64,000 nt of DNA from Cohnella sp. GbtcB17 (GTDB lineage: Bacteria > Bacillota > Bacilli > Paenibacillales > Paenibacillaceae). The position numbers were made by a program, and so were the translations under genes. The stretch spans positions 65,304-129,303 of the forward strand of contig NZ_JAGXJW010000012.1 of NCBI RefSeq assembly GCF_019091135.1, written 5' to 3'. Shown one piece after another: positions 26,401 through 35,200 of this stretch. The notes below the pieces were generated by a model. It was given only the letters and a program-made list of their open reading frames with translations. It ran no database searches and had not been told where the DNA came from. Every line of letters begins with the position of its first letter. The stretch's first letter is position 1.

Positions 26401-29147
26401 CCTACAACGGAGCGCTTGCCGTTCACATTCAAGTTTACGGTTTTACCGACGAGCTTCTCGACCCTCGTTCTGCTGCTGCTGCCTACAAAACCGCCGATGA
26501 CGGCGTCATCCGTAGCCGTGGACGTGGATACGATCATGTTCGTCAGGTTAACGGCCGTCGTGTCGCCTCGAATAGAACTGTCGGCAATGGTTCCCGCAAG
26601 ACCGCCGACAGTCGCTTTAGTTGCCTGCACCGACAAGCTGACGAAGTCCGGCGTATCTGCCGTCGCAATCGGATTCACGATATCCGTGGCTGCCGCGGCA
26701 CCGACAATTCCCCCGCCGATAGACTCAGTGCCCTTAAGCGTGATCAGAACGAGATCCCCCTGCTGCTTAAGTACGGGATTTACGAAACTGGCGCGCTGGT
26801 TCGCTTCCGTATTGCCTGCCGCACGCCCGGCAATACCGCCAGCCGCTGCTTTGGCGCCATTCGAGTCGATAACGACATTCTGCGCCACGGCATCCGTAAA
26901 GAAGCCTGTATTGAAGCCTACGACGCCGCCGACATCGCTGTTCGCCCCGCCGGACGTTAAAACGATCGTCGAAACACTTGACGAAGATACTGCTCCGCCG
27001 TTTTCGCCGAATAAACCGCCGACGCGACTGCCGTCAGCTTTCGCCTCAAAGTTGATTCGAGTCGCCGCTAAGCTGGTTGCTGTGCCTGCGTGTATGCCGA
27101 CGGCACCGCCTGCACGGATATTGTTGGCCTCGAATGTAATTTTCAAATCCTTGACCTCAATGGTCGAATCCGTGTCCCCTAGGTGAGCCTCAGAAGTAAG
27201 CTTGCCTGCAACACCGCCATAGGTATATCCGCTTTTTCCGGATTCGGTGATCAAGTTTACCCGGGTGACGACGGCATCGCTTATCCGGAGCGCCTGCTCG
27301 TTTAGGCCGACTACGCCGCCTGCGGTAATATTGTCTTGGCCTTCTTCAGGAGAAGTAACGTTTGCTCCCATCACGACGCTCTCATAGTTCGCAGCATCGG
27401 CCGCACCCACCGCGGAATGAAGAACCTCGCCTTGTGCATCGCCTGCTACACCGCCGATAACGCCGCCCGCGTTCAACGTATTTAACTTGATATATCGAAC
27501 GGTGGCGCCGTCAATCGTCCCGGTCAAATAACCGGCTATGCCGCCTATCGTGCCGTTCGACGTTATCTCGGCTAACGTGCCGGCTGTATTGCCGGCGAGC
27601 GCGCCGGTAATGCGACTGCCTTCCGCGCGGCCAACGATGCCTCCCGTAAATACAGGACCGGAACCGACGACTTCAATCCGTCCTGTAAAGGTTGCATTGC
27701 CGATCAATCCATTCTTGTCCAAGCCGGCAAAGCCGCCCGTATAGACGCCAGTTCCACCAGTAACTTGGATGACGGCGCTTTGCTCGTTGCCCCGGGTCGT
27801 CATGTCCTTCGACACAAGACCGGCTCCGGCATAGCCGATAATGCCGCCAGTGTATACATCGTTCGCATTGCCGGTCACGGTAAGAGCAACCGTATTCTTA
27901 ACGGAGCTTTCGAAGGTAACGGTCCCGTCCGCCTTGCCGATGAGACCGCCCGTGAATACATGCTCAGAGCCGCTTGCCGTGACTGGCACGACATTGCTGT
28001 AGGCTTTAGTCCATTGAAGGTTGCTTCCTACATAGCCGGCGATCGCTCCCGTATGCACGTTGCTTCCGCCGTTATTTTTCACTTCGCCCGTGATGCTAAA
28101 CATTGCTTGCGAAACGTTGGCATTTCCGATCGCTCCTGCCAAGCCGCCAACGTAGCTGCCGGTTGCTTGAGGCGCTTCTACGACCACATTGCCTGAATTA
28201 GTGGCGACGTCCGTTGCTAAAAGGTCGCCTTCTCCCTTGCCGAGGAGCCCGCCCGCGTAGACTGAAGTTCCACCGGTAACGGTGACGTTGGCCGTATTGA
28301 CGACTGGCATATTAACGTCACCCAGATTGATCCGACCAAGCGCGTAACCCGCAACGCCGCCTGCAAAGGCACTGTCGCCGGAACCTGCGTCGATTGTAAC
28401 CATCCCGCTGTTGGAGACCTTGCTCAGTGCCAGTCCTGCAGCGTCGCCGTATCCGACGATACCGCCTGCATGGACCGTACCGTTGCCTTGGATCGAACCA
28501 TCATTCACTGAGTTGGCAATGGAGCCTTCCCCCATGCCTACAATACCGCCTACATAAGATTTGTACGGAGCGGCATCCGTATCAATGCTGATATGGTTCG
28601 TCACGTTAAAGACTATGCTATAGCCCGACATTTTGCCTACCGCAGCGCCTGCGAACACGTCGTAGGTCGCGCTGCTGACGCTCAGTTGTCCGTCCGCCGC
28701 AAACGTAAATCCGCCGACGGAACCGCCTATCATATTGCCGACCAAACCTTGATAGGAAAGGTTGGAGGGAATCTTCATTCCCTGAACCGTTACTTTCTTG
28801 CCATCCAACGTGATCAATGTTCCCTTGAATGGCTTTTCCCCGGTACCGATCGGTACCCAAAGGTAATCGGCCATGGCCAGGACATCTGGAGTTACCTCTA
28901 GAATTTTTCCGGTAAATCCATTGATTGTACCGTCTGAATCCTCGTTAACGAGCTTAGCTACGCCTGCGAGTTGCGCAACGTTATTGATCTTGTATGTCGT
29001 ATAGGTAGGATCGTACCAAGTCGTATCCGCCACGGAAGACCACGTCTGACCATCCGCCTTGACGCGCAATTCTCCTGCCAACACCGCAGCCAGCACGATA
29101 AATAGCGCAATCGCGGAACCGATGATGGCTCTACGTTTCAATGCCAT
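20412..29147 (-). CDS. Giant SLH-anchored surface protein with GLUG-type repeats
   Basis: 2911 aa. A signal peptide (about 1-32, AAVLAGELRVKADG) is followed by dozens of GLUG-like repeats of the form GGIVGYNxGxVxxS, predicted to form right-handed beta-helices. They fall into three modules, near residues 35-1250, 1286-2060 and 2072-2440, each opened by a similar cap with AQLAGVAKLVN- or AELAGLAAIVN-like and W-PIG elements. Next come two chitobiase/hexosaminidase C-terminal-like domains (GGKIYYTVDGSQPSG near 2572; IIYYTTDGSTPTKD near 2675). SLH motifs occupy about 2732-2911 and would bind pyruvylated wall polymer. The C-terminus stops halfway through an SLH motif (THWAYKDI). Probable adhesin or S-layer-associated matrix protein; ligand unknown. 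Confidence 0.92.
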   Translation of the reverse strand: MALKRRAIIGSAIALFIVLAAVLAGELRVKADGQTWSSVADTTWYDPTYTTYKINNVAQLAGVAKLVNEDSDGTINGFTGKILEVTPDVLAMADYLWVPIGTGEKPFKGTLITLDGKKVTVQGMKIPSNLSYQGLVGNMIGGSVGGFTFAADGQLSVSSATYDVFAGAAVGKMSGYSIVFNVTNHISIDTDAAPYKSYVGGIVGMGEGSIANSVNDGSIQGNGTVHAGGIVGYGDAAGLALSKVSNSGMVTIDAGSGDSAFAGGVAGYALGRINLGDVNMPVVNTANVTVTGGTSVYAGGLLGKGEGDLLATDVATNSGNVVVEAPQATGSYVGGLAGAIGNANVSQAMFSITGEVKNNGGSNVHTGAIAGYVGSNLQWTKAYSNVVPVTASGSEHVFTGGLIGKADGTVTFESSVKNTVALTVTGNANDVYTGGIIGYAGAGLVSKDMTTRGNEQSAVIQVTGGTGVYTGGFAGLDKNGLIGNATFTGRIEVVGSGPVFTGGIVGRAEGSRITGALAGNTAGTLAEITSNGTIGGIAGYLTGTIDGATVRYIKLNTLNAGGVIGGVAGDAQGEVLHSAVGAADAANYESVVMGANVTSPEEGQDNITAGGVVGLNEQALRISDAVVTRVNLITESGKSGYTYGGVAGKLTSEAHLGDTDSTIEVKDLKITFEANNIRAGGAVGIHAGTATSLAATRINFEAKADGSRVGGLFGENGGAVSSSSVSTIVLTSGGANSDVGGVVGFNTGFFTDAVAQNVVIDSNGAKAAAGGIAGRAAGNTEANQRASFVNPVLKQQGDLVLITLKGTESIGGGIVGAAAATDIVNPIATADTPDFVSLSVQATKATVGGLAGTIADSSIRGDTTAVNLTNMIVSTSTATDDAVIGGFVGSSSRTRVEKLVGKTVNLNVNGKRSVVGGMVGYNLGSATGVITTDYLSGLSLKVNASATSSTSGGIVGVNDAQSGDPAANPGSAISTIQNSRALGTINVVSATSLTGGMVGENRSLIANNSITDKINVSTKGNNAIVGGLAGRNSASGTLYYTYSNANLTIEGEGTLAGGLVGENAGAVKSSYVDIDINGKAYGTSAQSVFLGGLIGRNSAGAVEQSYSASKVTADGSYTIAGGLIGELTGGSVKNTYVAKTVTANKDHSYAGGFVGRIVNGKITSSYSAAEVTVGSGAYAGGFAGRYDNVDRELLYKNYYIKDEAKNINTDLPDFAEGKYRFLNAQARLSTILSSTLADRTVFPGLSGWDFSSAWKYGSLNAVYKYPEVNREANSGGDIGEEVNANINWYMRDKDAIRFQLTSEAELAGLAAIVNGSLVGVEPFDFAGRTITVLNPIHIQSKQWAPIGAAAEHPFQGTFDGGNFLIDGLTVVPAYANSGLFGVIGEQAQVSNINLEPESVVGDGFTGSVAGMNAGKLSNVKLTLSNGATVSGNTIGGIVGQNTGKVSGLQVTVSEAGRIEVAGNNGIVGGLIGDNATELKVEDILVFNGEEGSIGSATEHATVGGLVGKQSGNVSGFRSRISSNFRIFATGSDSTVGGLIGRMESGTAEGLALDFDGGSMHTQGADSILGGIIGESKAGVKIKNAEAKGAGTGNQLTGNGTIGGIVGKAEGAGQAAFDIENVKVQQVGLSSSGGSLDNVIGGVAGYLKNVAVQNASTTAVISASAEDVEAGSIVGRGDDSILYAVEAVSDIQATIAGGTGSVGGIAGAMQATNLNLGLDFGKAYPLYKGIYEAKLQTGKLSAKGTSNRGDLWVGGIVGQNANASIYESSSAADIDIHAGNKASAGGIAGYSSGIIVQAEAVSGIVADTSLEYNIGGLIGKAENGEVHYSNAIAGSGKKIVVGSALTVGQSVPSTRAGGFIGAGDHVKIIHAYADIPVEVTDDNQDNTIFAGGFAGLLGDSEALSGSIANSYASGNVKVNGKLGAYAGGFAGSVNHYTITDAYASGTVTNTGMDTRTGGFAANVERDGKIEKSYAIQSVVSASGVKGSTRSYTGGFAGYNDGILTGVYANVPAIEVNITGANVFKGALVGYNFRDGSVKSSTYTGTIVPVGHNAGLSADALAVAAYQPAKDDRWNNDLDATFFTGYADGEITVETAEQLKGAAFLYNDTGLSYYRLFDRAATEKPKLDKVLLGSDIQMDGQYWVPFQRLTDVIDGQGHRIIGLNVKSQADNTGFVNTNEGVIANIVFENAVIAGGKNAGIAAGTNGTDGMISGVQVQGFVTAAENAGGAAGINKGKIFDVAADVNKIDGVNQAGGVVGTNEGTLDQSTSAGVIVSKSIAGGIAGDNLATGIITKSFSYADVQVDAELATAGGIAGINRGKVEDSYSAGYVHAKGSTGSRAGGVVGYAADGSIAHTVNTGEIVAEMDGRIVNGKAFFGGIAGLKANAATIDGSVFNKQMLKSNIAYYEENGKLVPGTSIKALGKTGAELTKGTLPEGFDPSVWTANPNFYPELAAFGGSVDSSLSAAAIVIDDNQSVNSIASAIRLSGGPVTWSADAAQVTLQQGAETYSGTLKTNGIVVLKASLEGKSREVTVNRVALLFSENASKPEAESENNEFTDKVVVKLKTAEAGGKIYYTVDGSQPSGSSKLYGEPITLTATTTIRAITIVQGKENSPELMGVWKKVEPVSMGPGGPAPTPKPSIVATAGKASVDGTATAPVTVARNSKLKLSAPEGQIIYYTTDGSTPTKDSPIFKGEFVVTKNMTIKAITDKDDRVVTIEYVVENAKYNLKSDADSIKYIAPYSNDLFKPSVAITRYELIEALAPLLDMEDVDVAASFNDVKAEDEKLAAFFASAGILEGYPNGGFGGERGLTRAEFSVIMTRVLNLDIKDTGVTKQSDLKGHWAEKYVNALSKAGYVKGFPNGTFKPDSSITRAEAVVLINRIVGTKKSNMSTAKFKDLPVTHWAYKDIMSVVQ

Positions 29148-29190
29148 GATGCACCGCCTTTAAAATATGATGAAAAGAACAACAGGCGAA

Positions 29191-29219
29191 CCCACACGAA
29201 CGTCAGACGCTCGTGTGGG
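29191..29219. other. Hairpin in the gap between two giant genes
   Basis: CCCACACGA (29191-29199) pairs with TCGTGTGGG (29211-29219), and CGTC/GACG extend it inside. No U-tract follows on the transcribed minus strand. Confidence 0.7.
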
Positions 29220-29227
29220 CCAACCCT

Positions 29228-32200
29228 TTAATCTTGACTAACGATAAATTGGTCGAGCCTGTTGGCAATCGCGGCGGCTTGCGCCCGGGTCAGCGCGTCC
29301 GCAGGATTGATGCGGTTGTTTTCGCCGAGGATAATGCCGTATTTTACGCTCATCGCGACAGATTTCTTCGCCCATTCGGGGATTCGATCCTTGTCGGAGA
29401 AAACACTGAGAATAGCAGCTATATCCGCTTCGCTTAATTCTTCTGCCGCACCGGTCGCCAGGAGCAACCGGCCCGCCATCGTCATAGCCTCCACGCGTGA
29501 CAACGTCGCTTGAGGCGCATAGTTGTTGCCGCTCTGACCGTTAACGATGCCAAGGGATGCAGCGATAGAGACGCTGCGATCATACCAGGCTCCGGCTTTC
29601 ACATCATCGAATCCTACCGCGCTTGCGTTTCCGTTCATCAATCCGGCTACGCGGAGCAAAATCGTCGGATATTCGGCCCTCGTCACTTTGTCTTGCGGCG
29701 CGAATCGATCGGCCGAACGGCCCATGACGAATAGTTTAGCGGCGGCATCGGCGATGCTCTGCTTCGCCCATCCCTCATTCACGTCCACAAAATTCTTGTG
29801 ATTGCTGACGAAGAATATGCTGCCCTCGCCAGTCAGATGCACGTTAATCTTGCCGCCATTGGCCTCCGTTTTCCATGGAACAGTCGTCCAGTTGCCGGCT
29901 GCGTCAAGGAGCACGACCGCAGTTACGTCGCCCGACTTCATCCCTGCTGGGATTGCGGTTTGAAGAGCAAGGGCCTTTTTCCAATTTGATGCCTTCAAGT
30001 TGATAGACAAATGCATGCCTTGTCCGGATCCGAGCATCGTAAAGCCTTGGGACTTGGAAATAGCGCCTATTTTATCGATATCCGTATTACTGTTGGAACC
30101 GAGCTTCACAACCAACTCGTCTGTCATGCCAGTCAGTTGTTCCGACGTCAGGACGAGACGGCCCGCTGGCAGCGCGATAATAATATTTTTCTTAGCGGCG
30201 ACGACCTTCTGCACGATGCCCGCAGCGACGCGGATATCAACCTCTTGAACCGTCGCATCCTCGAAATTAATAGAAAGATCGCTGTCGACTGCAGAAATGT
30301 CGTTGTCCGTCAAGCGGATGACGGCTGTGCTGCCTTCCCATTCCGCTTCAATGCTTTGACCGTTTACCTTGACCACAGGCTTCTCAGCGGTCGGGCCACC
30401 ACCGCCCCCTCCGCTGAACGAGTTCACCCAAATGGAAGGTCTTACTTGAACAGCGGCCATAGCCAATTTGGTTAATGACGTACGCTTCACCACAACGATC
30501 GTGTCGCCGCTTCTAGCAGGTACGACACCGTCAGCCGGCAGAATCGTCCAAGCGGTCACGTCTTCTTTAAATGCCGGTAGAACCGCGGCCGATGGATACA
30601 CTTTATATGCCAGTTGTTGACCTGTCATATCTCCACTCGACGTCACGGTAATCCGGGTATTCGCCGTATCTCCTGGAATCGGTGCCGTCAAGGCGCTAAG
30701 GCTTTCAAGCGCGGTCGGTTCTGGCACTTCTACCCGGGCGATCGCCATGCCTTGCAGAGACGCATCGTCCGATATCCGGTAACTCGCTTCGATCAAGCTC
30801 GAGCCCGTCGCAACTGCTAACGCTTGACCATCTGCAGTGAGATCGACCGCGTCTCCCATGACGACATTGTAGTTGAGTCGAGCAAGCTCTGCGCCCTCCA
30901 CCAGCTTTTCGGCGTACTGCATTTTGCCGTTCTCATCCTTGCCGTCCGCCACTTTAAGGTAAGCCTGGAACGACTGCTTATCCTTTAAGTTCATCTTCGG
31001 CAATGGCTTCAGGATCAACGCGACAGGAATCTCCAACCCGTCGTTGGTAATGTCGACTACGGCTTGGTTCTCGTTGCCTGCGCCGTCCGTCGCTACAAAA
31101 CTCAGTGCGACGTTCGGGTCGCTGGAGGCTGCGACCGGGACGGACTGCTTAAACGTTCCGTCGTCCGCTACGCTGACTTTGGTGCCGTTAACCAACAGCT
31201 TCGAGCCTACCGTCGTCGTACCCGCCACTTCGATCGCTCCGCCTTCCGTCCGCTCGCCGGTCCTCGGCGAATCGATGTACAGGATCGGAGCAATCGTGTC
31301 CACCGTCAGATAAAGCATCGTGACGGAGACGTCCTTCGTCTTCGTATTCGTCGCGCGCAGTTCTATGGCATAGGTGCCGTCCGTCTGGAACTGCGTAAGA
31401 TCCAGCTTGCCCCGACCGTCCGACAGCGTCGTTTTGCCGATCGAATTTTCGGCGTAGTACGCTTCGACCGTTACGTCTTTTTGGTCGGATACGATGCTGA
31501 TGCTTTGTTTCGTTTTGTTCGTCAGCAATTCGTAAGATCCCTTGTTCGCTGCCAACTGTGCCGGCTCGCCGATCGTCAACCTCGGCAGAGCGGGAACAGG
31601 CAGCAGTTCAGTTAGGCTCTCCACGCGGTTAGCGTAGTGGTAATTCCCGCGCGGATCGTCGGCCGCGGTCGGCGTCGTCGTTGCACTAACGCCGATTCGG
31701 TATTCGTGTCCGACCTCCAGACCGACATACTCCACTTTTTCCGTAGGCTCGGAGCCGGTCAAACTTTCGGTATTAACTTTGTTGGACAACGTGGTCGCCG
31801 ACCATCCACCGATCGGGATGCCTTCATAGCGTCCGCTGGATGCATTCCAATACGGTTTAAGCTCGTCCTCGGTAAACAGCATTTCGCCAAAGTTGGCGTA
31901 TGGCGTCCACTTGCCGGCTTCTTCCCGCTTCGCATCCACGACATAGCTGTGCGCATAGGCCGCTTGTCCGGCCTTTTTGGCCGCAGGCTTGAAGGAAAGC
32001 GAGAACCAACCGTTGCCAGCGGGCTCGACCGATACGTCGCTGACCGCACCCGGCGCCAGCGGATCCACGATCTCGAATTTTTGCGCCGACGTTTTGGTTC
32101 CGAATGCGGCATCCGATTGAAGCTCGGCGCGCACATAATAGTTGCCTTGCTTGAGGAGCCCGCGGATATCTTCCACGTTGCCCAGCATCGAGACCTTCGT

Positions 32201-35200
32201 CACGTCGATCGTCGCGCTGCCGCTCGTGACGGAGCCGTTAAGCGATCCGTTGCTCGCAACGGGAATGTCCTTCGCGATCAGCACGCCAGGATCTCCGGTC
32301 TCCAATACTTCATTGCCGTCAATGGTCGTCTTTTCGTTCGATACGGCGTCGGTCGTCAGATACAGGCTGACCTTGTCATCCGCCTTCGCATTGGCGACCT
32401 TCCAGGAAGCGGTGAACTTGTTCGCGTTGGCGCCATCCTTGGCCAGGCTCACATCGTTCAGTTGCGGCGCCGTCGGCACATTCAGCAGCTTCGTTTCCAC
32501 TGCAGACAATGCCGTCAACGTCCACTTGCCGCCCTTCTTCGCGACATCCGCCGGAATGATGACATAAGCTTTGCGTACGTCGACCTTGTCGATCGAAGCC
32601 TCAGCAGGAACGAATTGCGTAAAGGCGTTGGCCGTTGGGTCTGTATTCGTGTTGTCGAACTTGACCGGATACGGCTTGCCGCTCGCATCCTTCAGCGAAA
32701 ATTCCGGCATCGTCTTCGAGGTGTACTCCATCTCGATGAGCGCGTTGCCCGTCACGCCGTCCATCGTAATCTCGTGCACGCGGCCGCCGTTTCTGACCGT
32801 GATGCCGCCTACGCCCACGTTCACCGAACCGTTCTCGAGATATTGAATGCCTTTTTCAACGTCGTGATAAGTGATGCCCTGCTGTTCCTTCTCGGTATCT
32901 ACCCACGAGGTGGCCAGTGTCTCGACGCCTTGTCCGATGACCATCAGGCGCGGTCCAAGCTCCGGATCGTCGACCTTGAGATGGATCAGGCCGTCCGGCA
33001 ACTGCTCGCTCGAGGTGCCGAATTCAATGCCGCCGCCCCAATAGTAAGTGATCCCCAAGGAGATGAACAGGATGCCGATGCTTCCCCATACTTTGTCGTT
33101 GTTAACGCCCAGGAACATGGAGGACAGCGGCATGCCGCCTACGACAGGCACGCTGCTTGGAATCTGTACCTTCGAGCCGATGTATCCTTCGAAGTCCGTT
33201 CTGTTCTTCTCCAGGTTCTGGCCGACGAATATGCCGGCTTTGCCGATGATGATATCCCATCCGCCGATGTCCATCGCGGCTTCGAGCCGCACGAACCACG
33301 GCGTTACCCACTGCGCTTCGATCAACGCCTTGGTCAGCATCGGCAGACGTTCGTCTTCGTCCGCATCTGGTTTGGTGGAGAAATCCATCTTGCCTTGGAG
33401 TTTGATCCCGGTACGCTTAAGCGTCAGGTCGATGTCCCCGAAAAAGTATGCGGGCGCGATGCCGAAGCGAATGCCGACGCCCGCTTGCACGACGAGCGGG
33501 AACGGATCCTTGCCTGTCCCGCCGGCGATCGTATCCGCCAATTCGCGAACAGCTCCGCGAATATCGGTGAGATAAGTAGCGCCAGTCAGCAAAATGCCGG
33601 GCTCGGGCAAGGAAGTGCCGAATGCAATAACGTCGGGCAAAATGCGTCCGTCCGCCACCCGCTTCAAAGCCAGCTCGATATTGACCTCGACGACGTCCTT
33701 CAGCTCGGCGTTGAATTTGATACCGTAGCTGTCAGCCTTGTCTTCCACCGGCTGCACATAATGCGTGATAGACAGCTCGCCGCTGTTCTTATCGTTTTTC
33801 TTGGGCCCGAACAAGCCCACATTCTGGCTCAAGTTGTATTTAAGCGCAGCGTCGATGCCGACGAAGCCCTTTTTGTTAAATACGACGTTTTGGATCTCCG
33901 CATCCAAAACCTTGAAGGAGACCATGCCCCCGAAAGAGATGCCGCCTTTGCGAAGAATATAATCGTTGAACGTCAGTCCGAACCCGCTGATCGAGAAGCT
34001 GGGCGCGGTAAAGAGCGAGCGCTTGTTAAAATAAATGTCTTCGATCATCACCTGACGAAGCGGGTTCAAGCGGTCTCCTACGTTGCCGAGCGCCCACTTC
34101 AAGCTGCCGTTCAGCGTGTTGTCTTCCGGATTATCCAGCGGATCCAGGTCCGTTTCTTTATCGACGAGCGATTTTTCAAAGCCGTTAAAGAAGTCGAGCG
34201 TCCATTCTCCTTTATGGAAGATGAACCCGCTGCTCGCTACGCTGAGCGTACCGTCGCCTTTGAGGAAGACGGTGTCCATGAACGGCATTTTATCTGTCTG
34301 CTTCTGGCCGAACACGTCCAGCTTTCCTCTAACGAAGGCAAGGTCTTTGCCCTTATATGCAACCGCATCGTTGATGATGGCAGGCTCCGTCTTGGTATCG
34401 ACGATAATCTGCTGATCTGCGCCGGTGCCGACCTGCTTCACCATGCCTCTTACGGTAACGAGATTTTCCCGTTTAAAGCCCTTTTCTCCAATGAAGGCCG
34501 CCAGCTCCGCGTCGGAGTCGAACAGCTTGTAATTATAAAGCGGAACCTCTTCCAGCGATTTGGCGTCTAAAAATTTGTCGAGTTTAAATCTTGGTTCGAC
34601 CGCTTTGCTGGCGGCGCCGACCAAGGTTTTGGTCTTTTTGTACTCGGTGACGGCATCGAACAGAAAAGCGCCGTCCTTGAACGGACGATTCGGATAAAGG
34701 CTGTTCAGTTGGTCAAGCAATGCCCCCTTGACGCTGCCGCCGTTCGCCAGTCCGCTTATATCGACCTTCTCTTTATAGAGCGCCAATATGCCCGCTTCCC
34801 GAATACGCGTCGCGCTGTTGTCCGTCACCAGAATCTTCTGTGTAGAAGTGATGTCATACAGCGCGGCCTGCTCTTCGTCTCCTCCGGCATCGCCTTTATA
34901 ATCGATTTGAACCTGGTACTGGCCAAGCGGAAGCTCGGGGCCCCGGCCTGCTTCGATGACGTTGCCGCCGGCATCCACGAGGTCCCCGCCCCGGTACGTA
35001 ATGCGCATGTCGCCCGTAGCGCCGTCGTCAGTCGGCTGCAGCAGGACCGACTCCTTGACCGGCACTTTGTACCGCTTGCCCGTCACGACTTCCTTGAGAT
35101 ACAGGTCGAAGTTAGGCGCAGTCGTCTCGTTGCCGGTGTTGTAGGCTTCGATATTGGACAGATTGACCGTCATATACTTGACGTCGGTGCTGTACAATTC

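Noticed and set aside
31637-34570. 977-codon open frame on the plus strand inside the giant operon
   Set aside because: It is Arg/Val/Asp-rich, has no motif, no ribosome site and no promoter, and lies wholly antisense to the SLH-anchored 2505-aa gene.
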